In this document: positions 37,301-45,946 of the stretch, one piece after another
Numbering within the stretch: position 1 is the first letter of the stretch
How the letters are laid out: the number at the start of each line of letters is the position of its first letter
DNA from: a virus
IMG/VR virus record: IMGVR_UViG_3300032331_001766
Location: 1-64,000 of that record
DNA length: 64,000 nt
Strand: one strand, 5' to 3'
Position numbers and translations under genes: made by a program
The notes under the pieces: model-generated
What the model saw: only the letters and a program-made list of their open reading frames with translations
Databases searched by the model: none
Told to the model about the DNA's origin: nothing

Positions 37301-38324
37301 TACAGTAACTACAATACTTGGAAATACATATACAACATTAGAAGGATTTACATCAATCTCTGCAACAACATTTACTGGTGATTTTACTGGAAATTTGACA
37401 GGAAATGCATCTACGGTAACAAATGGTATTTATACAACTGGCACATACGCAAATCCAGCTTGGCTTACATCTTTAAGCGCAACAAAAGTTGGTTTAGGAA
37501 ATGTTGAGAATACAGCTCTTTCAACATGGACTGGAAGCACTTCATTAGTTACACTAGGTACAATTACAGATGGAACATGGTCTGCAAATACAATTGCCTT
37601 AAATAAAGGTGGAACTGGTGCAACTACACAAATTGGAGCAGCAAATGCAATATTACCATCACAGACAACAAATGCAAATAAATATTTAACTACAGATGGC
37701 TCAAATGTTTCATGGGCATCGGTTCCAGCAGGATATAATGCACCAACAATTGGTACAACATTATTACAGTCTGGAACGACTTATCCAGGATTTGCTAATT
37801 TACAATTAGCAACTGCAACACTAGATAATGCAACAATTAATGCTGCAACAATGACTGGGGCTATTATAGTACCAACCCCAACAGCAAATAGCCATGCAGC
37901 AACAAAATTATATACAGACACAGCAGCAACAAATGCAGCAACAGCTGCTGGAACAATAGAAAGAACATATACAAATGATCGTTTAGACATAGTTCCATTA
38001 GATGATATAAGCACATTATTTAATGGGTCTGAGTCTAGATTCCCAGCAAAGGTCGGTGGAACGAAAATAGATATTACTAACCCGCTTAGACTTTTGATAA
38101 ACATTAATGGTATAATTCAAATGTTGGGTAATCAAGATAACCATTGGTTGTCGCCGATTAATGAAGATGGATTTTATATAGATGGAGACGGATATATAGA
38201 ATTTGGGGAGCCAATACCATTTGGTTCTACATTTGATGCAAGGCTTATGCCAGGCAAGACAAGCAATACTTTAGAAAAATCAAGATATCCGTTCAGAGCA
38301 ACAGATATATTACTAGGAGCGTAA
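34338..38324 (+). CDS. large tail fibre protein with ELN-x-LDG repeats
   Basis: The 1328-residue fibre opens with MAIRIQLRRDTAANWTSANP and GEMGIETDTLKAKIGNG, a well-known phage fibre header. It then carries many repeats of ATSTELNVLDGI type, TNKTLTSPKI type and GGTMTGAL type, characteristic of long trimeric fibres. The end (INLNGIIQ-like, DGDGYIEFGEPIPFG) resembles a receptor-contact tip. Repeats make it prone to recombination and length change. Confidence 0.85.
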   Translation: MAIRIQLRRDTAANWTSANPVLANGEMGIETDTLKAKIGNGSAAWSTRPYINVLPSELTELAQDAVNSAIVAGVGLDKTYDDAGNTITLDIDSTVATKTFAAELLTNATKSNIVITGDQNGLTITAENGVADSTTDNLAEGSTNKYFTDERAQDAVGNALGNGLKYTDSTGAIEPNLTTAGGIKIDVSGKLAADSQYVTFNTETQTLTNKTLTTPKVNENVALTSTSTELNILDGATLSTTELNYVDGVTSAIQTQIDNKASLSGATFTGAISGTSLTLSGDLTVNGTTTNINSTNLTVEDKNIVLGDTATPSDATADGGGITLKGSTDKTFAWSDATDSWTSSENINLASGKSYTINGTNIKNVSETLTNKTLTSPTITSPTVSGLYLSDNSVTFEGQGGDDQYETILSVENPTADRTIILPDASDRLVGRATEDTLTNKTLTLPKINDNTLLTATSTELNVLDGITASTSELNKLDGVTASTAEINTLTGITASASELNILDGATLSTTELNYVQNVTSSIQTQLNSKQPKITGVSDTEIGYLDGVTSAIQTQIDSKLPKAGGTMTGAIAMGTNKITGLGTPTDNTDASTKNYVDLAAAASITSSNSTTTTKLGDYTIDGTAGNTVTSRIATAKGQANDYTDSAISGLSNTVTTEYVPLAILAQEDGVATLNSSGYVPLTQLDPVVVTTTGGTIPLAKLDSTVVLTTSAQTLTNKTLTSPKINENVALTTTATELNYVGGVTSSIQTQLGTKLNLSGGTMTGALTLSAAPTSDLHAATKLYVDNVTAGINFHESVHAASVSNLSTIYNNGTSGVGATLTADTNRAFSTLDGESVVVGQRVLIKNQTDSKQNGIYTLTTLGSGSAPWVLTRATDADNNPVGEMKTGDFVFVQNGTINASIGYINNSTANPIVIGTSNITYTEFNAGKTVVAGTGLTEATPGTLSIDTGITANLSGAQTLTNKTISGSSNTLTNIANNSLVNNSITLGTVTTILGNTYTTLEGFTSISATTFTGDFTGNLTGNASTVTNGIYTTGTYANPAWLTSLSATKVGLGNVENTALSTWTGSTSLVTLGTITDGTWSANTIALNKGGTGATTQIGAANAILPSQTTNANKYLTTDGSNVSWASVPAGYNAPTIGTTLLQSGTTYPGFANLQLATATLDNATINAATMTGAIIVPTPTANSHAATKLYTDTAATNAATAAGTIERTYTNDRLDIVPLDDISTLFNGSESRFPAKVGGTKIDITNPLRLLININGIIQMLGNQDNHWLSPINEDGFYIDGDGYIEFGEPIPFGSTFDARLMPGKTSNTLEKSRYPFRATDILLGA

Positions 38325-38329
38325 CGCAA

Positions 38330-41300
38330 ATGGCAAGAAAAATTTTATTAGAAACAGCATATACATTTACACCGTCAGCAAATACGGTTGTAATTCCAAA
38401 GACAATTTTGAGAGAAAGACTGTTACTTATCACAAATGTGACATCTAACCAAGTTATTTATAACTTCTCAGATCCAAGTTTAAAAGCAACATCATATATT
38501 ACTAACACAGACTCAAGCGCAAATGAGTCTACAACAATTGTATTAAGCTACAATACAGCAGCAATGCTTTCAACAGACAAGCTTTCCTTTACAATTGATG
38601 AATATGCTGAAAAATTTGAGCCAGCAGAGACATTGATGGACCCAACAAATAAGTTGAGAGTATCAACTCCACAATCTCTTATCGATACCGACTTTGAGTA
38701 TGGTACACAGATTTCTAAGTGGGAAAATTTAGGTCTTTATAACAATAGACCATTTTCTTATACAAGCCCAACACAAATTTCAAATATTTCAGGAATTGCA
38801 ATGGCTAATGGTTCTAGAACTGTTACAGTCACACTTTCATCTGGAGCAGCTCCAGCAAACAATACACCAATTGTTGTACAGGATACATACCTACAAGCAG
38901 CAAATGGTAACTTTATTATCGAAACAGGCGGAGGAGGATCATCATTTACTTACACTGCGTCATCAACAAATACTACATCAGTGACAGCGATCTTTGATCC
39001 AAATAAAACAGTAGTATCAACAGGAAATCTATTTTCTGGTGCACAAATTGGTGGAACACCAACTCTTTCATATTCTGGTCGCAAAATTACAGTAACAACT
39101 ACAATTCCTCATGGCCTAGCATTAGGAAATGAAATTGTAGTAATGGGTGTAACAGCTTCAACAAATGCACCAAATGGAAATATGGAAGTTGCACAGATTA
39201 CAAGCTCTACAGTCTTCTCATACTATGCAGATGCTATTCCAACTGGAACTTTAGCTGCAGGTTCAATTTACGTAAGACCACAAGCATCATTCTCACACAG
39301 ACCAGCAGATGGCGGAGTTATTTTCGGTACAAACTCTGGTTCAAATTATGCTTCAGCAACAAGACAGACAAGACGTTATTTCCGTTACCAATCAGGTAAA
39401 GGTATTCAATTCTCATCTGGAACAATTTTAAAGCCATACGCAGGTATTGATTCAATTACTTGGGATGGATCTATTGTTACAGTTCAAACAAAAGAAAGAC
39501 ACAATATTCAGCCAGGAACAGTTGTTAAGGTTGGTGGTTGTGATCAGTATCAATTTAATGGAACATTTACAATTACAAGCATTATAGCTTTTGATAAGTT
39601 CCAGTACACACCAACAACTTCACCAACAACATCAATTGCTACTGGTGCATTTTATGCTTCAGTAGAAGGATGGACTGGCTGCCAAAATAGACTAGGCGGA
39701 TTTGATAGTCAAAATGGTTTATTCTTTGAGTATGATGGTAAGACATTGTATGCAGTTAGAAGAAATTCTACATTCCAGGCTTCTGGAAGAGTTAGCGTAA
39801 CAAATGGAACATCTTTGGTTACACAAACATCTTCAACATTCCCAACCTACTTTGCAAAGCAATTTGCACCAGGAGACTACATTGTAATTAGAGGTCAATC
39901 ATATAAGATTCAAGATATTGCATCAAACGTATCTATGACAATTACGCCAGCATATCGTGGAGCAACCACAGATTATGCAATTCTTTCAAAGACTCAAGAA
40001 ACTCGTATTGCTCAATCATCGTTTAATATTGATAAACTAGACGGAACAGGCCCATCACAATACAATCTAGACTTAGGCAAAATGCAGATGTTCTATATTG
40101 ACTATACATGGTATGGTGCTGGTTTCGTAAGATGGGGTGTTAGAGGTCCAAAAGGTAACGTTGTTTATGTACACAAGATGCCTAACAACAACATGAATAC
40201 AGAAGCTTATATGCGTTCTGGAAACTTGCCAGGAAGATATGAATCTACAACAACACCTCCTTATACATTTACTAAGGCAGATATGCTAACAACAGATTCA
40301 GCTATATCAGTTTCAGATACTACCAAATTCCCAGACGCAGGTACACTTGTAGTTAGAAATGCAAGCACATACGAGTATGTAAACTATACTGGAAAAACAC
40401 AGTCTACTGGTATTTACACCACTACAGCTACAGGAACATCTGGAGTCGGAACTCTTGTTGTAGGTTCAAATACTGGACTAGCCGTAGGAATGACTGCAAC
40501 TGGTATTGGAGTTGGTTATGGCGCAACAATTACAAACGTAAACGGAACAGTCATTACTGTATCTGTTGCAAATACATCTGCAGTCAACGGAAACGTTGTA
40601 TTCAGCGGTGGAGCAACATCTGGTACATTCACTGGTTTAACTAGAGCAAAAGCTGGAGAAGCAAGCGTAAGCTTAACAATTGCAGCTGGAGCAAATGGTT
40701 GTACTGGAGTAACAACAACAAACCTACAAGTAGGTATGAGAGTAATTTCTTCAGCTTTCCCTGAAGGAACATATATTTCAAAGATTGTTGGAAGCGAAGT
40801 TACTTTCTCACAAGCAGCACTTTCTGCAAATCCAACTGGAGTAATTTTTGCTCCAATGGGTGCAACATCAGCTCAATTATTTACATATTCTGATACAGCC
40901 CCAACATGTGTTGAATTAGCTTTCCCAACATTCTCAGCATCAATTTCACACTGGGGAACATCAGTAATTATGGATGGTCGCTTTGATGATGATAAGTCGC
41001 TTGTCTTTACATATGGACAAAGAGTTGCAACAGCACTGGCACCAGCACAAAACGTTACAACAACAATCACAGGAACATCTGGAGCGAATACAATTGTAGT
41101 TGGTTCAGGTACAAACTTAGTACCAGGCATGTCAGTGACAGGAACTGGTATCGGAGCAGGAGCAACTGTAACAATTGTTAACGGAACAGGTATTACATTA
41201 TCTGTTAATAACTCAGGAACAGTTTCTGGTAACGGAACATTCTCTGGTGGTAACTCAAAGGCACTATTCTCAATTAGAGTAGCCCCTTCAGTAGATAATG

Positions 41301-41758
41301 GTATCGCAGCAGCGTTCGGTGCTCGTGAACTTGTAAACAGAATGCAGCTAACACTTAGAGCTCTTGATGTTACAACTTCAACAGCAGGTGCAAACCTACT
41401 CGTAACAGCCGTTTTGAATGGCCTTCCAAGCTCATCAACTCCTTGGACAAATGCAGTAGGAAATGCAGCAGGAGCAGTTAACTCTTCTCTAGCACAAATT
41501 GCAGATTATGCTGGTGGTTTAACAACAGTGTCTGGTGGAGAAGTAACAGCTGGATTCTTCGTTGGAACTGGTGCAAACTCAATCGATCTTTCAGGAGTTC
41601 GTGATCTTGGTAACTCTGTCCTTGGTGGCGGAGGAGTAAATGCTAACACAAATATCTATCCAGATGGACCAGATGTACTTACAGTAACAATTTCAAACCT
41701 TGGTACTACATCTGCATCAGTGTTCGGTAGATTATCTTGGACAGAAGCTCAGGCATAA
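38330..41758 (+). CDS. large virion structural protein (tail/baseplate)
   Basis: The 1142-residue beta-rich protein contains two copies of a roughly 60-residue module (TLVVGSNTGLAVGMTATGIG and TIVVGSGTNLVPGMSVTGTG, each ending with FSGG). It contains no visible enzymatic motif. Similar very large proteins occur in fibre regions of actinophages and cyanophages. Position between fibre genes supports a structural role. Confidence 0.75.
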   Translation: MARKILLETAYTFTPSANTVVIPKTILRERLLLITNVTSNQVIYNFSDPSLKATSYITNTDSSANESTTIVLSYNTAAMLSTDKLSFTIDEYAEKFEPAETLMDPTNKLRVSTPQSLIDTDFEYGTQISKWENLGLYNNRPFSYTSPTQISNISGIAMANGSRTVTVTLSSGAAPANNTPIVVQDTYLQAANGNFIIETGGGGSSFTYTASSTNTTSVTAIFDPNKTVVSTGNLFSGAQIGGTPTLSYSGRKITVTTTIPHGLALGNEIVVMGVTASTNAPNGNMEVAQITSSTVFSYYADAIPTGTLAAGSIYVRPQASFSHRPADGGVIFGTNSGSNYASATRQTRRYFRYQSGKGIQFSSGTILKPYAGIDSITWDGSIVTVQTKERHNIQPGTVVKVGGCDQYQFNGTFTITSIIAFDKFQYTPTTSPTTSIATGAFYASVEGWTGCQNRLGGFDSQNGLFFEYDGKTLYAVRRNSTFQASGRVSVTNGTSLVTQTSSTFPTYFAKQFAPGDYIVIRGQSYKIQDIASNVSMTITPAYRGATTDYAILSKTQETRIAQSSFNIDKLDGTGPSQYNLDLGKMQMFYIDYTWYGAGFVRWGVRGPKGNVVYVHKMPNNNMNTEAYMRSGNLPGRYESTTTPPYTFTKADMLTTDSAISVSDTTKFPDAGTLVVRNASTYEYVNYTGKTQSTGIYTTTATGTSGVGTLVVGSNTGLAVGMTATGIGVGYGATITNVNGTVITVSVANTSAVNGNVVFSGGATSGTFTGLTRAKAGEASVSLTIAAGANGCTGVTTTNLQVGMRVISSAFPEGTYISKIVGSEVTFSQAALSANPTGVIFAPMGATSAQLFTYSDTAPTCVELAFPTFSASISHWGTSVIMDGRFDDDKSLVFTYGQRVATALAPAQNVTTTITGTSGANTIVVGSGTNLVPGMSVTGTGIGAGATVTIVNGTGITLSVNNSGTVSGNGTFSGGNSKALFSIRVAPSVDNGIAAAFGARELVNRMQLTLRALDVTTSTAGANLLVTAVLNGLPSSSTPWTNAVGNAAGAVNSSLAQIADYAGGLTTVSGGEVTAGFFVGTGANSIDLSGVRDLGNSVLGGGGVNANTNIYPDGPDVLTVTISNLGTTSASVFGRLSWTEAQA

Positions 41759-41770
41759 GGAGAATATAAA

Positions 41771-42271
41771 TTGTCTATCAATAAGGCTAAAGTCAATTAC
41801 GATGATGCCCTTGAGGTCAAATCTATAGTCTCATCTGATTCAGCGGGATTTAATGGTGTAACCTCTTTGGCTGGTACTACCAAATTACTAGGAATACTTG
41901 ATTTATCTCAAGGAACAGTAGTGTTTGCAGATGGTATCCAGTCAAAGCAGGGAACACCTTCCCTAACTGATATTAAAGTTAAATATTTTAACTACACATT
42001 ATCATCATTAGATGATAGAGATAGTATTATTGAAATGAATAATGTTGCTGCAAATACATTAACTGTTCCATTAGATTCTACAACTAACTTTCCTATTGGA
42101 ACAACTATTGATATAATTCAAGCAAATGCTGGTCAAACTACAGTTGTTGCAACAGCAGGAGTTATTATTAATGCTACACCTGGTTTACAGCTAAGACAAA
42201 AATGGTCTGTTGCTACATTATTAAAAAGAGCACCAAATACATGGTTGCTTTTTGGCGACTTAACAGCTTAA
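41771..42271 (+). CDS. fibre-associated protein, TTG start
   Basis: The 166-residue protein begins at TTG after AAGGAGAATATAAA. Its second half (TIDIIQANAGQTTVVATAGV; LRQKWSVATLLKRAPNTWLL) matches the C-terminal beta domain often found on phage fibres. It is immediately upstream of the FFxPP protein. Confidence 0.7.
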   Translation: MSINKAKVNYDDALEVKSIVSSDSAGFNGVTSLAGTTKLLGILDLSQGTVVFADGIQSKQGTPSLTDIKVKYFNYTLSSLDDRDSIIEMNNVAANTLTVPLDSTTNFPIGTTIDIIQANAGQTTVVATAGVIINATPGLQLRQKWSVATLLKRAPNTWLLFGDLTA

Positions 42272-42282
42272 AGGGGATATAA

Positions 42283-43911
42283 ATGAGTAAAAAGGCTGGT
42301 AGAAAATCTGATCAATTAGCTGGTGACTTTCAGATACCATCTAAACCAAATAAACCTACCGCTGTAGATGTTGGAACTAATAGACTATATAATAATGGTT
42401 CACATATTGTTTCATTTACATATCCTTCAGGTCAGCCACCAGTTTCTTCATATACAGTTATTTCTTCTCCTGGAGGATTTACAAATGTTGGAGCATCAAG
42501 TCCAATTACAGTTGTAGGTCTACAGTCTAATATTGATTATACTTGGACAGTAACTGCAACTAACGTAAATGGAACATCAGACCCTTCAGATCCTTCTGAT
42601 GCAGTAAAAGCTACAACAGTTCCAGAAGCACCAATTAATGTAACAGCAATATCAAATACAACTGGACCAGGGCATAATGCAAACACTCCTGATCTTCGTG
42701 GACAAGATACTGTTTCGTGGACAACTCCAACAAATAATGGTGGAAAACCAATATCAACTTATACTGTTTTATCATCAGATGCAGTAGCTCAACCAGGAGG
42801 TCTTGGTCCTTCTTATACCGTAACAGCACCAACAACAACTATAAATATTAGAGAAACTATGGGTACTACTCAAACCTATACGGTTACTGCAAATAATGCT
42901 AATGGTTCATCTTTAGCTGGAGCAAGTTCCTCTGTTACTACATTCTTTTCCCCACCAGTATTCTTTTCGCCACCTCTATTCTTTGCGCCACCGCTGTTCT
43001 TCAGCCCACCGCTGTTCTTCAGCCCACCCCTATTTTTTGCGCCACCGCTGTTCTTCAGCCCACCGCTGTTCTTCAGCCCACCTCTATTCTTTGCGCCACC
43101 GCTGTTCTTCAGCCCACCGCTGTTTTTCAGCCCACCTCTATTTTTTGCGCCACCGCTGTTCTTCAGCCCACCAGGGTTCTTTAATCCTCCTGGATTCTTT
43201 TCACCACCAGCGTTCTTTGCGCCACCTCTATTTTTTGCGCCACCGCTGTTCTTTTCCCCACCAGCATTCTTTTCACCACCAGGGTTTTTTAACCCTCCTG
43301 GATTCTTTTCACCACCAAGATTCTTTGCACCCCCATTATTTTTCTCCCCACCAAGATTCTTTTCCCCACCAGCATTTTGTATTGCAGAAAATACATTAGT
43401 CTTAACTACAGACGGATACAAGAAGGCAAAAGATATTGAAGTTGGTGATATTTTATCAACAGTCTCATTTAATAATCTTCCTTTAGGAGATAGTAATTGT
43501 TCAATAGGTAATATTACAGATAAATGTATTGATATTGTTGACAAATGGAACTCTGAAGGACTACATGGTGTTAATTTCCTAGAGTCAAAAGTTACAGATA
43601 TTAAAGAAGCAGTATATGAGTCTTCAATCTATTTTAATGATGATTTTTCAAAAGAGCTATCTTTATCAGAACAGATACTTGTAAACAGAGATGAAAAGTT
43701 TACATTTAAAACAACATCTGAAATTAAAGTAGGAGATACTATAATATCTTACTCAGATAAAGATTTAATTGATATTAAAGTTGAGTCTATTAATATTGTA
43801 GAAAAAGAAACAAAAACATTTTTATTCTACAGAGATCCATATGGATTAATTATTGCAGACGGTATGCTTGCATATAATGGTTGTCCAGCCCTTTCCTTGA
43901 CCAACAACTAA
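42283..43911 (+). CDS. FN3 / FFxPP-repeat / Hint-domain protein
   Basis: The 542-residue, three-part protein begins with two fibronectin III-like domains (about residues 17-112 and 113-220). A run of 24 hexapeptides of form xFFxPP (residues 221-363) follows. It ends with a Hint domain from Cys366 (CIAENTLVLTTDGYKKAKDI) to Asn532-Gly533-Cys534 (YNGC), like inteins and bacterial intein-like domains. The usual block B TxxH reads SLSEQ, so the His is lost and the penultimate His is Tyr, which makes full splicing doubtful; cleavage or cross-linking remains possible. It is probably a virion surface protein. Six oxygenases follow. Confidence 0.8.
   Translation: MSKKAGRKSDQLAGDFQIPSKPNKPTAVDVGTNRLYNNGSHIVSFTYPSGQPPVSSYTVISSPGGFTNVGASSPITVVGLQSNIDYTWTVTATNVNGTSDPSDPSDAVKATTVPEAPINVTAISNTTGPGHNANTPDLRGQDTVSWTTPTNNGGKPISTYTVLSSDAVAQPGGLGPSYTVTAPTTTINIRETMGTTQTYTVTANNANGSSLAGASSSVTTFFSPPVFFSPPLFFAPPLFFSPPLFFSPPLFFAPPLFFSPPLFFSPPLFFAPPLFFSPPLFFSPPLFFAPPLFFSPPGFFNPPGFFSPPAFFAPPLFFAPPLFFSPPAFFSPPGFFNPPGFFSPPRFFAPPLFFSPPRFFSPPAFCIAENTLVLTTDGYKKAKDIEVGDILSTVSFNNLPLGDSNCSIGNITDKCIDIVDKWNSEGLHGVNFLESKVTDIKEAVYESSIYFNDDFSKELSLSEQILVNRDEKFTFKTTSEIKVGDTIISYSDKDLIDIKVESINIVEKETKTFLFYRDPYGLIIADGMLAYNGCPALSLTNN
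42943..43371 (+). repeat. 24 tandem 18-bp units encoding xFFxPP
   Basis: The units are 18 bp; in the first half they group into 54-bp higher-order repeats (LFFSPPLFFSPPLFFAPP). Third residue is S, A or N and the leading one L, G, A, V or R. The DNA is clearly richer in G+C than its surroundings, a sign of different origin or recent expansion. Confidence 0.9.
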
Positions 43912-43931
43912 CTAAATGCTATAGTATATTT

Positions 43932-44564
43932 ATGTACTCTAGAAAAGAAGAAGTCTTTCATGGCATCTGGAAATATTCAGATGTTTTTACTCCAGAGCTG
44001 GATTTAATTAATAGAATTGAATCAGAAGTAGAAAAAGAAGAGTTTTCCTGGAGAAAAGGTACAGTTGGGTTAGATGCTGAATATCCAGAATACAGAGATT
44101 GTTATGATCTTAAATTAAGTAGACTAGGCAAATCTCATCCCTTATATCAGGATATTTATAATGCTCAAGTACCATGTGTAAATGATTATTGCTCAATGTA
44201 TACAATTGAAATGAATTATTGGGAATGGACTAATATTGTTAAATATGAACCAGGACAACATTTTCAAGAACATGCTGATCATGGCTGGTCATATATATCA
44301 ACTGTATCTTTAGTTGGATATCCAAATGATAATTATGAAGGCGGAGATCTTTATTTTCCAAAACTTAATGTAACAATAAAGCCAAAAGCTGGAGACTTAT
44401 ATATATTCCCATCAGCATATATTTATTCACATGTTGCAAGACCAGTTTTATCTGGAACAAAGTATTGTTTTGCTACGATGTTAGATTATAATGATGACGC
44501 ACATTCAAAAGAATTTGAAGATTATTTAGATAAAAAATATAACAAAGAAAAGAGATTAATATAA
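43932..44564 (+). CDS. 2OG-Fe(II) oxygenase (copy 5)
   Basis: The start at 43932 (MYSRKEEVFHGIWKY) is six bases after TATAGT; the frame back to 43881 overlaps the fibre gene and is not used. The 210-residue enzyme has EHADHGW (His, Asp), YSHVARPV (His) and GTKYCFATML (Lys). Core PNDNYEGGDLYFPKLNVTI, then KPKAGDLYIFPS. It is close to copy 6 and likely arose by duplication. Confidence 0.88.
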   Translation: MYSRKEEVFHGIWKYSDVFTPELDLINRIESEVEKEEFSWRKGTVGLDAEYPEYRDCYDLKLSRLGKSHPLYQDIYNAQVPCVNDYCSMYTIEMNYWEWTNIVKYEPGQHFQEHADHGWSYISTVSLVGYPNDNYEGGDLYFPKLNVTIKPKAGDLYIFPSAYIYSHVARPVLSGTKYCFATMLDYNDDAHSKEFEDYLDKKYNKEKRLI

Positions 44565-45226
44565 TGTTACCAAATGCGGAACTTCTTTATCCAGGTATTA
44601 TTGTTTATAGAAATGTTTTTAGTGGATTAAATGTAATTGATAGGCTAGAAGAAGTTCTTTCTAATGATAGCTATGAAGAAAAATGGGCAGAGGCGTCTGT
44701 TGGATATTCTAAGCTAGATAAGTCTTATAGAGATTGCTGGGATCACCATATTAAAAAGAACATATTTGATGATACGGGTAAACCAGAATCTCAATTAAAG
44801 CTTGAATCAATATGGCAGGACTGCAGAGATGCACAAGATGCTGCTGTAGAAGATTATAGAGCAATGTTTAACTTACCGCCATTTGGATATTGGGAATCTT
44901 TTAATTTCATTAAATATGGTGCAGGTCAACATTTTCAAGTACATTCAGATCACGGATATTCTTATGTTTGTGTACTTTCTTCTGTTGGATATATTAACGA
45001 TGATTATGATGGCGGGGAACTATATTTTGATAAACTTGGACTTACCATAAAGCCAAAAGCAGGAGATCTTTATTTATTTCCATCTTCATATATATATTCT
45101 CATTCTGCAATGCCAGTTACAAAAGGTATTAAGTATTCTGTAGTTACAATGCTTGACTACTCAATAGCTACACATTCTCCAGAATATCGTGAGCTTGAAC
45201 AAAAGTATGCACTAGTAAAAGAATAA
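44564..45226 (+). CDS. 2OG-Fe(II) oxygenase (copy 6)
   Basis: The 220-residue enzyme is a sister of copy 5: VHSDHGYSY (His, Asp), IYSHSAMPV (His), GIKYSVVTML (Lys), INDDYDGGELYFDKLGLTI. Start overlaps the stop of copy 5. Both have a GQHFQ lead-in and the same KPKAGDLYxFPSxYIYSH stretch. Confidence 0.88.
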   Translation: MLPNAELLYPGIIVYRNVFSGLNVIDRLEEVLSNDSYEEKWAEASVGYSKLDKSYRDCWDHHIKKNIFDDTGKPESQLKLESIWQDCRDAQDAAVEDYRAMFNLPPFGYWESFNFIKYGAGQHFQVHSDHGYSYVCVLSSVGYINDDYDGGELYFDKLGLTIKPKAGDLYLFPSSYIYSHSAMPVTKGIKYSVVTMLDYSIATHSPEYRELEQKYALVKE

Positions 45227-45235
45227 GGAATATTA

Positions 45236-45946
45236 ATGATTAATTTAGAAGTTTATAGATCAGGTCCAGATTCAGCAAACATAGAACCTCTTTCTGGTAA
45301 AAGACAGTGGATGGATGATAGTCAAGAAAAGCATGCATATAGATGTTTCCCTTTGAGCCTATCAAATCAACTGGGATGGTCTTTATCTTTTCCAGAAGAT
45401 ATAACATTTATGTGGGATGGTGAAATTACAACATCTTCAGAAAACGTTAAAGTTCTTCAAGGAGAAAAATATTGTAGTACAGCTAGAGGAAATGCAACAA
45501 TTAGCTTTAATACAAATTTAACTTTTAGAACTGATGCAAATCATAGTTTACTATCATATCCAGTACCAAATCATTTTGTAGATGGAGCAACACCATTTAC
45601 AACTTTAATGAGCACATCATTTTTTGAAGGTCAGCTTCCAGTTTCTTGGAGAATTACAAGGCCATTTACACCAATAACAATTAAGGCAAATGAACCTTTT
45701 ATAGCAATTCTTCCAGTATCATTAACAGAACTTCATTCTTCAGTGGCACAAATAAAGCCAATAGATAACATGAAACCAATATATAGAGAAAAGCCATTAA
45801 CGCTTGAAGGAGCAATAGAGGCTGGGAAAAAAGCAGCAGAAAATGGTGGATGGACAGATTACTATAGAGATGCTGTTGATTATATGGGTAATAAATTAGG
45901 TGAGCATGAAGTAAAGTCAGTTAAGCTAAGAGTAGAAGGTCACTAA
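45236..45946 (+). CDS. DUF6065 family protein
   Basis: The 236-residue protein fits DUF6065: EVYRSGPDSANIEPLSGKRQ then WMD, YRCFPLSLSNQLGWSLSFP, WDGE, and GATPFTTLMSTSFFEGQLPV with the C-terminal NEPFIAILPV. The family is found with oxygenase and peptide-modification genes but its function is not settled to my knowledge. It is within the oxygenase operon, suggesting a link to fibre modification. Confidence 0.7.
   Translation: MINLEVYRSGPDSANIEPLSGKRQWMDDSQEKHAYRCFPLSLSNQLGWSLSFPEDITFMWDGEITTSSENVKVLQGEKYCSTARGNATISFNTNLTFRTDANHSLLSYPVPNHFVDGATPFTTLMSTSFFEGQLPVSWRITRPFTPITIKANEPFIAILPVSLTELHSSVAQIKPIDNMKPIYREKPLTLEGAIEAGKKAAENGGWTDYYRDAVDYMGNKLGEHEVKSVKLRVEGH

Noticed and set aside
42943-43371. 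CRISPR-like array
   Set aside because: Units of 18 bp are contiguous with no spacers and stay in frame; it is a protein-coding repeat.
42876-43544. 222-residue - strand ORF rich in Gly-Gly-Lys-Asn
   Set aside because: It is the antisense shadow of the FFxPP repeats; its repeats follow from the + strand coding repeats and it has no promoter or ribosome binding site.
43881-43931. Upstream start for oxygenase copy 5
   Set aside because: It would overlap the Hint gene and lies upstream of the TATAGT box; ATG 43932 fits the leaderless spacing.
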